DNA of 59,222 nt from IMG/VR virus record IMGVR_UViG_3300042448_001136, positions 1 to 59,222 of that record. One strand, given 5' to 3'. Below, in pieces: positions 16,028 through 23,228 of the stretch. Source of the stretch: a virus. Within the stretch, counting starts at the first letter, position 1, and every line of letters starts with the position of its first letter. The notes beneath the pieces are model-generated. The model searched no databases and was not told the DNA's origin. It saw only the letters and a program-made list of their open reading frames with translations. Made by a program: the position numbers and the translations under genes.

Positions 16028-16231
16028 TTAGGTAAGATTTACTGAGATTGTGAATGGTGAAAGATGCCATGCTAGAGTCCACATGCCACCTGCGATGGCT
16101 CCCGTGACTAAGAGTCTGGTCAAACCTGCACCGAAGAGTGAAGCGCCGTAAAGCCACACGATGCTGGTAAAGGTAAAGTACATGGCGACAATACAAATGG
16201 CGATGAAGCCGATTATTGCTAAGAGGGTCAT
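16028..16231 (-). CDS. Membrane protein (two TM)
   Basis: 67 aa: hydrophobic 3-25 and 30-57, with a short polar tail. ATGA overlap with the upstream gene stop. May be an early inner-membrane protein; no family recognised. Confidence 0.6.
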   Translation of the reverse strand: MTLLAIIGFIAICIVAMYFTFTSIVWLYGASLFGAGLTRLLVTGAIAGGMWTLAWHLSPFTISVNLT

Positions 16232-16506
16232 TCTTCAACTCCGAAATGTTTCTTAATCTCGTATCGTACCTCGTCACAAGCCGATTCACCTTCGGCATAG
16301 ATATTCTTATCTCGAAAATCATCTGCGGCTTTGCGATGCTTAAAATAATCAGCAGATACATTGTCGCACATTGTCATGCATTCCTGAACAATCAACTCGG
16401 CGAATTCTTTATCATAATCGTATCGGCGACCAAAGGAGGAATGTGGATTCCTGGCTAGATGGTTTTTGTATGCGATATCCGACAATTCTCTAATTCGTTC
16501 GTTCAT
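16228..16506 (-). CDS. MNERI-family early protein, copy 2
   Basis: 92 aa: MNERIRELSDIAY, KEFAELIVQEC, EIKKHFGVEE. ATG 16506 has GGAG six bases upstream; a TTG at 16518 is in frame. It couples to the membrane protein by ATGA overlap. Confidence 0.7.
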   Translation of the reverse strand: MNERIRELSDIAYKNHLARNPHSSFGRRYDYDKEFAELIVQECMTMCDNVSADYFKHRKAADDFRDKNIYAEGESACDEVRYEIKKHFGVEE

Positions 16507-16631
16507 TGAATGCTCCAAATATATCCAGGAGGATAACCAGCTAGGGTTGTGCGGACTTGTTCATAGGTTCCGTATCGCTGGAATTCTTGAGTAGAAAACC
16601 CATCGTAAACTCTAACAGTCCATTGTCTCAT
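16503..16631 (-). CDS. 42-residue protein, unknown
   Basis: Begins MRQWTVRVYDGF and ends PGYIWSIQ. Its ATG overlaps the upstream stop (ATGA) and its stop overlaps the next ATG. Coupled tiny gene; a single beta-hairpin-helix unit at most. Confidence 0.55.
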   Translation of the reverse strand: MRQWTVRVYDGFSTQEFQRYGTYEQVRTTLAGYPPGYIWSIQ

Positions 16632-16774
16632 AGGATGATCTTGATAATGTAATCGTGCTTGATGTTGGCTTCCAGGAACAGTCTCCGGGCTTCGGCTTTA
16701 TTAGCAGCATCAACCTCAAAGTGCTCTAGCCCAGGTCTTTGGTAGGACTTATAGACCACAAAGTAATGCTTCAC
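16628..16774 (-). CDS. 48-residue protein, unknown
   Basis: GTG start: MKHYFVVYKSYQRPGLEHF then EVDAANKAEARRLFLEA. This is a small beta-strand plus DA..K.EAR..F helix, as in many phage phi-type micro-domains. GTGA overlap with the upstream stop. Confidence 0.55.
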   Translation of the reverse strand: MKHYFVVYKSYQRPGLEHFEVDAANKAEARRLFLEANIKHDYIIKIIL

Positions 16775-16977
16775 CCAATCACCTCAATAACTTCGTTCTT
16801 ATCCACCAGAAGAAAACTGGTAGATTCTGTGCGCCATGGCAGTTGGACAGGTTCGTCCAGTACTAGGGAGTACTGGACACTGCCACCATACTTCACGCGA
16901 CTGGAGATAACTCGACCAGTGACGGCTATGCCAAGGTAGCAAGCCGAGATTTTCTGTCCATCTAATATCCACGACAT
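16771..16977 (-). CDS. Small beta-rich protein, unknown
   Basis: 68 aa, strand-rich (ISACYLGIAVTGRVISSRVK), perhaps SH3-like. AGGAGAATAAG precedes the ATG. Coupled downstream to the 48-residue gene. Confidence 0.6.
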   Translation of the reverse strand: MSWILDGQKISACYLGIAVTGRVISSRVKYGGSVQYSLVLDEPVQLPWRTESTSFLLVDKNEVIEVIG

Positions 16978-16980
16978 ATC

Positions 16981-17142
16981 TTATTCTCCTATGATAACCA
17001 GTTCATCGCTCCAGACATGTACGTCCGAGGCATACACAGCGTCCTGATACTCTTGGTTCATCGCCATCTCAACCAAAGCGTCCTGGTTAGGCAATGCTTG
17101 CAACACGCGGATCAATTCCGCAACAGTCAATTGGGGTTCCAT
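16981..17142 (-). CDS. 53-residue acidic protein, unknown
   Basis: Begins MEPQLTVAELIRVLQALPNQ and ends WSDELVIIGE. The AELI..L..LP pattern followed by an acidic strand recurs in other small genes here (21134). AAGGAATTAAC lies before the ATG. Confidence 0.55.
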   Translation of the reverse strand: MEPQLTVAELIRVLQALPNQDALVEMAMNQEYQDAVYASDVHVWSDELVIIGE

Positions 17143-17155
17143 GTTAATTCCTTAT

Positions 17156-17338
17156 TCAAGCCAGAAGTTCAGCCGCGCGTTCGCAGGCATAGGCCAAAGC
17201 GTTTTGTGCAGCATACATTTCATCTCGCGCACGTTGGATTTGGCGTCTTTTATCGTCCCAGTCGCTTTGCATAGCCTCGTAATATGCGGTCAGCTTTTCG
17301 GCGTATTGGAGGGCGAGTTCTTGGACAGTGTAGTTCAT
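17156..17338 (-). CDS. Small coiled-coil protein
   Basis: 60 aa: MNYTVQELALQYAEKLTAYY then long charged helix with RRQIQRARDEM. Start ATG 17338 lies behind AGAGAAAGAT leader; an upstream extension would run through the promoter, so it is rejected. Confidence 0.6.
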   Translation of the reverse strand: MNYTVQELALQYAEKLTAYYEAMQSDWDDKRRQIQRARDEMYAAQNALAYACERAAELLA

Positions 17339-17369
17339 CTTGGTATCTCTTTCTCTCTGGTATGACTCT

Positions 17370-17397
17370 ATTATACCAGGAATCCGGTAAGAGTCAA
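17370..17397 (-). promoter_or_regulatory. Leftward early promoter
   Basis: TTGACT, 16 bp, TATAAT (minus strand), preceded by the conserved upstream element containing TTACACCAAGTTTAGTCAGG. Confidence 0.8.
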
Positions 17398-17434
17398 CCA
17401 ATACCTGACTAAACTTGGTGTAAGACTAAAGTAC

Positions 17435-17623
17435 TCACATTTTGGTAATGCTGGCTCTCCAGTAGCATTCGCGGTTACCACCAGTCTCCCAGTGTGCCTT
17501 ATACTTCTCCGCTTCCTCTAGTGTGGTGAAATACTTGGTGTCGTTGTCATCAACCCTTTGGACACCACAGTCATATTCGGTCACTGTGACTTTATACAGT
17601 GTTCCCAACTTCACTTCGGCCAT
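17435..17623 (-). CDS. Small protein, unknown
   Basis: 62 aa: MAEVKLGTLYKVTVTEYDCG then TTLEEAEKYKAHWE. ATG 17623 has GGAAAGAAG upstream; family-like strand-helix layout. Coupled to the gene at 17807. Confidence 0.6.
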   Translation of the reverse strand: MAEVKLGTLYKVTVTEYDCGVQRVDDNDTKYFTTLEEAEKYKAHWETGGNRECYWRASITKM

Positions 17624-17624
17624 A

Positions 17625-17807
17625 TTACTTCTTTCCAATGCGTTCTGCAATTTTCAACTTAACCCATTCAAGGTGTTCATTGAATGTACCATTCGGACGT
17701 TTCACCACGGCCAATTCAAATTGGGTACGAATGGCGATCAATTCAGTCATAGACTTTTTAGCATATTCTGCTTCCTTGTCATATCCGCTTCCATTATTGT
17801 AAGCCAT
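17625..17807 (-). CDS. Small helical protein, unknown
   Basis: 60 aa, Lys/Glu-rich: SMTELIAIRTQFELAVVKRP. AAGGAG precedes the ATG. First gene behind the promoter at 17867. Confidence 0.6.
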   Translation of the reverse strand: MAYNNGSGYDKEAEYAKKSMTELIAIRTQFELAVVKRPNGTFNEHLEWVKLKIAERIGKK

Positions 17808-17866
17808 ATCATTACTCCTTAACGATCCTTCAAACGATTTGGTATCTTTCTCTCTGGTATGACTCT

Positions 17867-17894
17867 ATTATACCAGGAATCAGGTAAGAGTCAA
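17867..17894 (-). promoter_or_regulatory. Leftward early promoter
   Basis: TTGACT, 16 bp, TATAAT on the minus strand. Confidence 0.8.
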
Positions 17895-17914
17895 GTCAGT
17901 AGAAAGTATTCATT

Positions 17915-18386
17915 TCTGGCGATTGTCTTTGAGTCGCCAGAACAGGCGCCACCTACGGCTCTGAGGTGTCCTGTGTAGACTCTTGGTGCCTGTCTCAAAG
18001 CGGTGTCCTACCAGCCGACCCCATAGCTTTGGCTTAGGTTGTCCTATCAGCAGGCGCTCGGCTATGCGTTCATATGTGCCTAGCCTTGTCCATGAAGAGT
18101 ACTTTTGTGTCATATTGAAGCACACTAAAAGGGATAGTACCCGTTGGTCCGTGGAGCCCGAATACTAAAGGATCTAATGTGCTTCAATATGATGCCAGGA
18201 TTACACGGCGTTAGTTTCCTAACTTCTGTCCTGGCCAGCAGCTTTTCCGCCAGCAACTTCTTTCCTTACCCTACTGGACCGACTTACTCTCGCATCGTTG
18301 CTTTCGCAAAGCCCACGCATTCTCGCGTGGGTCGGTTTCCATCTACTCTAGTACTTGTTGTTGCCTTAGTATTTCTCTCTGGTATG
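17915..18386 (-). ncRNA. Large structured RNA candidate, about 470 nt
   Basis: Transcribed leftward from the promoter at 18392-18419 and GC-richer than its surroundings. Minus-strand pairings found by eye: ACCGAC/GTCGGT closing a junction that holds CCCACGC/GCGTGGG and GCTTT/AAAGC hairpins; GCCAGGA/TCCTGGC enclosing GTTAG-GAAA-CTAAC; a 14 bp perfect arm CATATTGAAGCACA/TGTGCTTCAATATG enclosing TAGTA/TACTA; GGCTA/TAGCC; CAGGC/GCCTG enclosing CACCT/AGGTG; and a 3' hairpin TTCTGGCGA/TCGCCAGAA. Loop GGACC could pair with upstream GGTCC. A 66-codon Arg-rich frame (17910-18113) runs through it without an SD. It matches no RNA family I can name; phage GOLLD-like giant RNAs are one comparison. Confidence 0.6.
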
Positions 18387-18391
18387 ACTCT

Positions 18392-18419
18392 ATTATACCA
18401 GGAATCCGGTAATTGTCAA
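18392..18419 (-). promoter_or_regulatory. Leftward early promoter for the structured RNA
   Basis: TTGACA, 16 bp, TATAAT on the minus strand. Confidence 0.8.
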
Positions 18420-18434
18420 GTACAGTAAAAGTAC

Positions 18435-18617
18435 TCACTTAGACATATACTCAATCCACTCCAATAGGATAGTCTTGGCATCCACGTATGGTACACCAAA
18501 CTCCCGTTCAATATATGGTGTAGCTCCCCACATATTGGTCTCACCAGAATCCCTCAGGCAAATCAGGTAGTCGTGGTGCTCCTGTGTGAGGACTTTACCT
18601 AGTTGGGTGTTTTTCAT
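18435..18617 (-). CDS. Small protein, unknown
   Basis: 60 aa: MKNTQLGKVLTQEHHDYLIC, ending ILLEWIEYMSK. Coupled by ATGA overlap to the upstream gene. Unknown. Confidence 0.6.
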   Translation of the reverse strand: MKNTQLGKVLTQEHHDYLICLRDSGETNMWGATPYIEREFGVPYVDAKTILLEWIEYMSK

Positions 18618-18763
18618 TCCTGCTCCATAATTTTCTTAATTGCTTCAGGTAGGTACTTACGCATTTCTTCCATACGAATGTATTCACCATCAGTACCGGG
18701 TTCACCAATGTATGTTTGATGATCCAACCATTCAAACAGGGCTTCGATTTGCTTTTCGTTCAT
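18614..18763 (-). CDS. 49-residue protein, unknown
   Basis: Begins MNEKQIEALFEWLDHQTYIG, ends IKKIMEQE. It sits where the MNERI family genes sit, with the same junction sequence at its start, but has no FAELIV or FGVEE block. Too short for standard ORF calling. Confidence 0.55.
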   Translation of the reverse strand: MNEKQIEALFEWLDHQTYIGEPGTDGEYIRMEEMRKYLPEAIKKIMEQE

Positions 18764-18981
18764 TCTTCAACTCCGAAATGTTTCTTGGCATTTTCACAGC
18801 AAAGCCGAATCAAAGTCTGGTCTCGTTCGAGCCCAAAGCGACCTTCAATTTGAACCTGCTTTGAAAATTCTTTCACAATCAACTCGGCGAACTTTTCAGC
18901 AAATACAGGATTGTAATATAGAAGGTCATCACCATCTATTTCGGAAGCCTGTTCAGCAAGTTTTTGAATTCGTTCGTTCAT
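18760..18981 (-). CDS. MNERI-family early protein, copy 3
   Basis: 73 aa: MNERIQKLAEQAS, EKFAELIVKEFSKQ, NAKKHFGVEE. Here the usual Cys after the VKE block is replaced by Phe. ATG 18981 chosen; a GTG at 18993 is in frame. Confidence 0.7.
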   Translation of the reverse strand: MNERIQKLAEQASEIDGDDLLYYNPVFAEKFAELIVKEFSKQVQIEGRFGLERDQTLIRLCCENAKKHFGVEE

Positions 18982-18985
18982 TATA

Positions 18986-19216
18986 TTATCCACTTGTTTT
19001 AATTACTTCTAGTATTGTGATTTCAACAACTCGGTGATTCCGTAAACTCATGAATGCCACAAACTTTGCTTCCACATCACTTTGAATGTATTGTGTATGA
19101 TATGGCATTGTTGCAATATCCTCATAGGGTTCTCCATTCTCGTCCAGGGCAATGAAACTCAACTTCACTATGCCATGCTCGGGCTCTTTGAATATGTCAA
19201 TTAGCTTCTTAAACAT
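18986..19216 (-). CDS. Small protein, unknown
   Basis: 76 aa: MFKKLIDIFKEPEHGIVKLS, then beta-rich, ending RVVEITILEVIKTSG. Overlaps the upstream gene by 16 bases. Confidence 0.6.
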   Translation of the reverse strand: MFKKLIDIFKEPEHGIVKLSFIALDENGEPYEDIATMPYHTQYIQSDVEAKFVAFMSLRNHRVVEITILEVIKTSG

Positions 19217-19431
19217 TCCTCAACTCCGATAAGTTGTTCTGCTACTATACGGCCCATAGCAGTAAGTTTCATTTCTGCACCGACCACTTCTACAAGATTG
19301 GATCGAAACATACGAGAAGTCACAGAATTTTTCAAGGAAGGATTGCCAGTCTTTTTCTCAGCCCATTGCCAAGAGTGCTCACCCAATCTTACTGCTCGAT
19401 TAGACAGCAGGTTTACTAAAACTTGGTTCAT
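19201..19431 (-). CDS. Small basic protein, possibly DNA-binding
   Basis: 76 aa; EVVGAEMKLTAMGRIVAEQL resembles a winged-helix-type end often seen in phage regulators. Basic N-terminal half. Coupled to MNERI copy 4 by ATGA. Function unproven. Confidence 0.55.
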   Translation of the reverse strand: MNQVLVNLLSNRAVRLGEHSWQWAEKKTGNPSLKNSVTSRMFRSNLVEVVGAEMKLTAMGRIVAEQLIGVEECLRS

Positions 19432-19694
19432 TCTTCAACTCCGAAATGTTTTTCAATCAATGCTATGTCATCAATACATTGATTTGAACGAATTTCATAT
19501 TCCTCAGCCGAGTCCCAATTGTCTTCGTCCGAATACAATCCAGACAATCTTTCCGATTCATCAAATAATGCCGCGGTACATTCCTGAACAATCAACTCGG
19601 CGAACTTTTCCTGAAATTTGGGTTCTGAATAAGTCCCAGTTTCGTTCATTTCTCTTGCAGCCTCTTTGGCAAGTTCTTTAATTCGTTCATTCAT
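19428..19694 (-). CDS. MNERI-family early protein, copy 4
   Basis: 88 aa: MNERIKELAKEAAREMNETG, EKFAELIVQECTAAL, LIEKHFGVEE. ATG 19694 begins the family block and overlaps the 31-residue membrane gene's stop. Confidence 0.7.
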   Translation of the reverse strand: MNERIKELAKEAAREMNETGTYSEPKFQEKFAELIVQECTAALFDESERLSGLYSDEDNWDSAEEYEIRSNQCIDDIALIEKHFGVEE

Positions 19695-19786
19695 TTCAGT
19701 AATCCCAAATAAGCCAATGAGAATGCCGCAACATGAAACGCAAGGGCTGTAACGGCCCATATGATCAAGCCAGTTCGTTTGCTCAT
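19691..19786 (-). CDS. 31-residue membrane peptide
   Basis: Begins MSKRTGLIIWAVTALAFHVA with one TM helix (about 6-28). Stop overlaps the next ATG. Coupled micro-gene. Confidence 0.5.
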   Translation of the reverse strand: MSKRTGLIIWAVTALAFHVAAFSLAYLGLLK

Positions 19787-19787
19787 A

Positions 19788-20024
19788 TCAAGCCTTATAG
19801 TGATTAGCGTAACGGTTGAACAGACTGGCCAGATACTCACCTTTTGTGAACCAAAATGCTAAGTCATAGCATTCATCCACCATTTTCAAGGCTTTCTTTG
19901 GCAACCAAAAGGTAGCTTTTTCATTATCCGCTACTACGAATTTGATAGCTGCTGGTGACTCTTGGAGCACCTTTACTGTCAATGCAGCACGGACATTGCG
20001 ACCTGACCAAATTGTTGTGTACAT
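19788..20024 (-). CDS. Small protein, unknown
   Basis: 78 aa, strand-rich first half (AALTVKVLQESPAAIKFVVA) then helical. AAGGAAAGAAC precedes the ATG; first gene behind the promoter at 20053. Confidence 0.6.
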   Translation of the reverse strand: MYTTIWSGRNVRAALTVKVLQESPAAIKFVVADNEKATFWLPKKALKMVDECYDLAFWFTKGEYLASLFNRYANHYKA

Positions 20025-20052
20025 GTTCTTTCCTTCTCTGGTGTATGGTTCT

Positions 20053-20080
20053 ATTATACCAGATTCTAGGTAATTGTCAA
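20053..20080 (-). promoter_or_regulatory. Leftward early promoter
   Basis: TTGACA, 16 bp, TATAAT on the minus strand. Confidence 0.8.
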
Positions 20081-20086
20081 GTCAGT

Positions 20087-20203
20087 CTAAAGTACTAATT
20101 TCACAAGATGGTAGACTATAGGTATGATCGCAAACATCACCCATAAAGATACGATCAGGAAAATCAAAACGGCCTGTATCAAGGCCAGTATAAAGTCAAA
20201 CAT
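20087..20203 (-). CDS. 38-residue membrane peptide
   Basis: One long hydrophobic helix (MFDFILALIQAVLIFLIVSL onward). Its end abuts the next promoter. The upstream gene stops three bases before it. No family. Confidence 0.5.
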   Translation of the reverse strand: MFDFILALIQAVLIFLIVSLWVMFAIIPIVYHLVKLVL

Positions 20204-20205
20204 GA

Positions 20206-20364
20206 TCAGTCTACCATAACCACAGGTGTATCAGCCAACACGATAGCAACATCATAGGACTTACGTGCTTTGAACACGGCTGCGGCTTTCAACTGCGCCT
20301 CATAAGAGGTGGATGCAGTCACGGTGATAACGCGGTTTTTGTAGAAGGCTTGGTAGGTTCTCAT
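20206..20364 (-). CDS. 52-residue conserved phage protein
   Basis: Begins MRTYQAFYKNRVITVTASTS, then YEAQLKAAAVFKARKSYDVA. This strand plus KAA..FKARK helix layout is frequent in unrelated tailed phages. Unknown function; first gene behind promoter 20392. Confidence 0.65.
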   Translation of the reverse strand: MRTYQAFYKNRVITVTASTSYEAQLKAAAVFKARKSYDVAIVLADTPVVMVD

Positions 20365-20391
20365 TGGTGTCTTTCTGTCTGGTATGGTTCT

Positions 20392-20419
20392 ATTATACCA
20401 GGTTTCAGGTAATTGTCAA
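20392..20419 (-). promoter_or_regulatory. Leftward early promoter
   Basis: TTGACA, 16 bp, TATAAT on the minus strand. Confidence 0.8.
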
Positions 20420-20434
20420 GTATAGTAAAAGTAC

Positions 20435-20641
20435 TCAATTATCAAATTCACACTCACACTGGTGGTACAGGTCCCACTCTTCACCCGCGTTCATCCAGTC
20501 GGCCGCGTCCATAGCTTCGTCTTCGGAGTCAAACCGTTCTATATCTTCACCCGAGCGAATACCTGGGCTAATGGTAGTCCATCGCACCAGACGGTAGTCC
20601 ATAGTCTTGTCATGGAACTCAACAGTGTATACTTTTGTCAT
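20435..20641 (-). CDS. Small acidic protein, unknown
   Basis: 68 aa: MTKVYTVEFHDKTMDYRLVR, then SEDEAMDAADWMNAGEEWDL. Strand-helix micro-domain with an acidic face. Coupled by ATGA to the gene at 20862. Confidence 0.6.
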   Translation of the reverse strand: MTKVYTVEFHDKTMDYRLVRWTTISPGIRSGEDIERFDSEDEAMDAADWMNAGEEWDLYHQCECEFDN

Positions 20642-20862
20642 ACAAACAACTCTCCATACATTTCTTCGTAAGCGGCATCAAAATCCTCACGGATCCACTC
20701 AATGGTATAACCGTTCTCGGCATAGTTATCAGCCATGGCTTGCAAACGGCGCAGGGCCTGTTCAGCGGTCAGACCCATGCTTGCCATGATACTCAGGTTG
20801 CTCCAGTGGGCAAAGTTATTGCTGTCTTTGTGGGCACTGACTTGGATGAATTGTTTGGTCAT
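20638..20862 (-). CDS. Small protein, unknown
   Basis: 74 aa with GLTAEQALRRLQAMADNYAE, a clear helix, and an acidic C-terminus. Behind promoter 20888. Confidence 0.6.
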   Translation of the reverse strand: MTKQFIQVSAHKDSNNFAHWSNLSIMASMGLTAEQALRRLQAMADNYAENGYTIEWIREDFDAAYEEMYGELFV

Positions 20863-20887
20863 TTGGAATCTTTCTGTCTAAGTCTCT

Positions 20888-20915
20888 ATTATACCAGGTT
20901 CTAGGTAATTGTCAA
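20888..20915 (-). promoter_or_regulatory. Leftward early promoter
   Basis: TTGACA, 16 bp, TATAAT on the minus strand. Confidence 0.8.
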
Positions 20916-20930
20916 GTCAGTGGAAAGTAC

Positions 20931-21134
20931 TCAATTTCCTGCGTAGATGGAAACATACTCTTCACCTTCGTCCAGGTCAAATGGTCCACAATCACCATCT
21001 ACTTCATCGGTAATGAATGCTGAGGACAGTTTACCACAATCACCAGAGGCACCATGACGATAGAAAACTTCCTTATCGCCATGACCCTCAGATTGGAGTT
21101 TTTGCAATTGTTCAATAAATTTATTCAGTTTCAT
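20931..21134 (-). CDS. Small acidic protein, unknown
   Basis: 67 aa: MKLNKFIEQLQKLQSEGHGD then KEVFYRHGASGDC and a very acidic DLDEGEEYVSIYAGN end. The layout (I..LQKL...G..D..V.......G....) matches a common phage helix-plus-sheet micro-protein and echoes the 17142 gene. Confidence 0.6.
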   Translation of the reverse strand: MKLNKFIEQLQKLQSEGHGDKEVFYRHGASGDCGKLSSAFITDEVDGDCGPFDLDEGEEYVSIYAGN

Positions 21135-21138
21135 AATA

Positions 21139-21435
21139 TCATCCTACGAATTCATCAATCGTGCGGATCAAGTCCTCAGCATACACGTCCACCACTATCT
21201 TGCGGACTTTCACTGTAGGAACGCCTTTTACGTTACGGACTTGGATAAACTTCACGTTATACAGGTCAGGGCATGGCTTGTATTGGATATACACAAAGCC
21301 CTTGAATGGTGTCATACCTGTGGTCTTGAATTGTAAGCCATCACCCATATCGGTGAGGTCTACTGCACCCCATGCACCCAAGGCCCATGGGTCCAACTGT
21401 CCGATTTGATCAAGAATGGTTCGTGCGATTTTCAT
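21139..21435 (-). CDS. Conserved small phage protein, unknown
   Basis: 98 aa: MKIARTILDQIGQLDPWALG, AWGAVDLTDMGDGLQFKT, ending VRKIVVDVYAEDLIRTIDEF. A compact alpha/beta domain common in phage early regions. TGGAG upstream of the ATG. Confidence 0.65.
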   Translation of the reverse strand: MKIARTILDQIGQLDPWALGAWGAVDLTDMGDGLQFKTTGMTPFKGFVYIQYKPCPDLYNVKFIQVRNVKGVPTVKVRKIVVDVYAEDLIRTIDEFVG

Positions 21436-21454
21436 GGTAACTCCAAAGAAAAGA

Positions 21455-21538
21455 TTAACCTAAGGTCTCAACGGAGCCACTAACAGCACCGCCAACCAAG
21501 ACCAACACAACAAAAACAACGATTAAAAATTCAAACAT
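21455..21538 (-). CDS. 27-residue membrane peptide
   Basis: MFEFLIVVFVVLVLVGGAVS plus a short polar end; one TM helix. GGAG before the ATG supports translation. Confidence 0.5.
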   Translation of the reverse strand: MFEFLIVVFVVLVLVGGAVSGSVETLG

Positions 21539-21549
21539 AAAAACTCCTA

Positions 21550-21738
21550 TCAAACAAAGTCAAAAGCAAATTGATCACCAACTGGAGAGACAATCACACC
21601 GTAAGCGGGATTTTCCAAGATTGTTTGGATTCGTGCGGCTTCGCGTGGAGTGCAAGTCACAAACAAAGTACCACAGGTGAATTCTGCATCAGTGGTGACT
21701 TTAGCAACGAGGGAGAGGATTTTTGATTCAAAGGCCAT
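21550..21738 (-). CDS. Small protein, unknown
   Basis: 62 aa: CGTLFVTCTPREAARIQTIL is a strand-turn-helix; ending QFAFDFV. Behind promoter 21768. Confidence 0.6.
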   Translation of the reverse strand: MAFESKILSLVAKVTTDAEFTCGTLFVTCTPREAARIQTILENPAYGVIVSPVGDQFAFDFV

Positions 21739-21767
21739 GATTTGTCTTTCTTACTGTCTATGGCTCT

Positions 21768-21795
21768 ATTATACCAGGTTTTCGGTAATTGTCAA
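21768..21795 (-). promoter_or_regulatory. Leftward early promoter
   Basis: TTGACA, 16 bp, TATAAT (minus); carries the same upstream element as the 17370 promoter (39 bp nearly identical). Confidence 0.8.
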
Positions 21796-21831
21796 CCAAT
21801 ACCTGACTAAACTTGGTGTAAGACTAAAGTA

Positions 21832-22026
21832 TTACTTTTCTGGAAAGTCAATCGGTTTACCAGAGTTGGTATAATGGCGTTCTTTGATACCTTCTTTCTT
21901 GGCTAGTGCTATGGCTTCGTTTCGCAGTTTGACAAACTCCTCATATGCTTCCTGAGTGCCTACACTGTAACCACCATCGCCCGCGTTTATGTCTGCACCG
22001 GCTTTGATATTTTCTTTATCGTTCAT
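21832..22026 (-). CDS. Small hydrophilic protein, unknown
   Basis: 64 aa: MNDKENIKAGADINAGDGGY then helix EEFVKLRNEAIALAKKEGIK. AAAGAAATC leader. Unknown. Confidence 0.6.
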   Translation of the reverse strand: MNDKENIKAGADINAGDGGYSVGTQEAYEEFVKLRNEAIALAKKEGIKERHYTNSGKPIDFPEK

Positions 22027-22038
22027 TGTTGATTTCTT

Positions 22039-22257
22039 TCACTCTGGTACCTCGATAAGTTGGAATATCTTATACTCGCGTTTATCTTCACCCAAGCGTT
22101 GGTGGCGCTGACAGTATGCTTGGAAGTTCTTAGCTTCTTCCATTGTACCATAGAACACTTCACTGCCAGAAGCATACAGTCCTACGTGACCACTATCGCC
22201 TTCCCAATAGAAGCCTACGCCGTACATAAACTTCTTAGCTTCTTTTCTTTTAGCCAT
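22039..22257 (-). CDS. Small basic/aromatic protein, unknown
   Basis: 72 aa: MAKRKEAKKFMYGVGFYWEG with a middle sheet and helix TMEEAKNFQAYCQRHQRLG. Starts within the upstream stop. Confidence 0.6.
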   Translation of the reverse strand: MAKRKEAKKFMYGVGFYWEGDSGHVGLYASGSEVFYGTMEEAKNFQAYCQRHQRLGEDKREYKIFQLIEVPE

Positions 22258-22421
22258 TACTTACCCTCAGTCAAATAATAGAAGATGCGAAAAATAGCCG
22301 CAATTGTTCCAAGGACAATTCCTGCTGGAGGAAATGCTATAATAGCAATGGTCACCAAACACAATATGAATCCGATTGATATCTGCACAGACAACGGCAA
22401 TGATTTGAATTTATTCCACAT
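22257..22421 (-). CDS. 54-residue membrane protein
   Basis: MWNKFKSLPLSVQISIGFIL then VTIAIIAFPPAGIVLGTIAA; about two TM helices. ATG overlaps the MNERI copy 5 stop and its own stop overlaps the next start. Confidence 0.55.
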   Translation of the reverse strand: MWNKFKSLPLSVQISIGFILCLVTIAIIAFPPAGIVLGTIAAIFRIFYYLTEGK

Positions 22422-22696
22422 TACTTTACTCCAAAATGATTTCTAAATCTAACAACCGCATCAACGATGCCTTGATTATTGCCATTGAGATATTCTCTAA
22501 TTAGAGGATCGTTTTCTTGAGCAATGTCTTCATCAGCAACAATCTCATCCATCGATTCTTTCATGCATTCCCTAACAATCAACTCGGCAAACTTTTCTCG
22601 ATCAAAGTTAGCATAGCTGCTGGTATAGCCTTGTGGACCAACCATATCTACAATAGTAGTAGCCTGTTCAGCAAGTTGTTTAATTCGTTCGTTCAT
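22421..22696 (-). CDS. MNERI-family early protein, copy 5
   Basis: 91 aa: MNERIKQLAEQATTIVDMVG, REKFAELIVRECMKESM, RFRNHFGVK. Family ends differ slightly (GVK, not GVEE). Coupled to copy 6 by ATGA. Confidence 0.7.
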   Translation of the reverse strand: MNERIKQLAEQATTIVDMVGPQGYTSSYANFDREKFAELIVRECMKESMDEIVADEDIAQENDPLIREYLNGNNQGIVDAVVRFRNHFGVK

Positions 22697-22908
22697 TCTT
22701 CAACTCCGAAATATGTGTAAACTGCTTTTTCCATACTGGGACCAAACTCAACGCCAGCTTTGGCAACTTGTAAAGTCTCTTTGATAATCAACTCGGCAAA
22801 CTTTTCGTGGTCAAAGAATTCACGGTAATGTGTGATACCCGTATCAGGATTATACACATCAGTTGTCTCTGTTGCTTGCAGGATGAATTCTTGGATTCGT
22901 TCGTTCAT
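22693..22908 (-). CDS. MNERI-family early protein, copy 6
   Basis: 71 aa: MNERIQEFILQATETTDVYN, HEKFAELIIKETLQVAK, YTYFGVEE. Adjacent copies 5 and 6 suggest tandem duplication. ATG 22908 has GGAAGAAA upstream; ATG 22920 is in frame. Confidence 0.7.
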   Translation of the reverse strand: MNERIQEFILQATETTDVYNPDTGITHYREFFDHEKFAELIIKETLQVAKAGVEFGPSMEKAVYTYFGVEE

Positions 22909-23228
22909 TTTTTCTTCCATGCAGTAAATCGTGGCTCATACTCCAGCAGAACGTCAAATTTACCAATAAAGGTTTTATCGGAATCCCATACTGCAAATTC
23001 ACGCTCTTGGCCTTGCCAATGTTCTGCGACTTCCCAACCATCACGATTGGAGATATAGTCCTGAGCCATGTCTTCAACTAACCAATCCAACTCAAGGTCA
23101 TCATATTTGTGACCAAAGTTAACTGCAACAATATCACGACTTGATTGAAATGCTAATGCATGTTCAACATCCAATTCATCACGTTCCCAGATGTTTGGAA
23201 TATAATAGTATGTTTTGAGTTCACTCAT
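22905..23228 (-). CDS. Phage protein, unknown
   Basis: 107 aa, acidic, Trp-rich: MSELKTYYYIPNIWERDELD. C-terminal LLEYEPRFTAWKKK is basic. Start MSEL at 23228 follows the micro-gene stop. Confidence 0.6.
   Translation of the reverse strand: MSELKTYYYIPNIWERDELDVEHALAFQSSRDIVAVNFGHKYDDLELDWLVEDMAQDYISNRDGWEVAEHWQGQEREFAVWDSDKTFIGKFDVLLEYEPRFTAWKKK

Noticed and set aside
17910-18113. 66-codon Arg-rich open frame on the minus strand
   Set aside because: No SD, the start codon is inside a 14-bp RNA stem, and the frame lies across perfect hairpins; better explained as part of the structured RNA.
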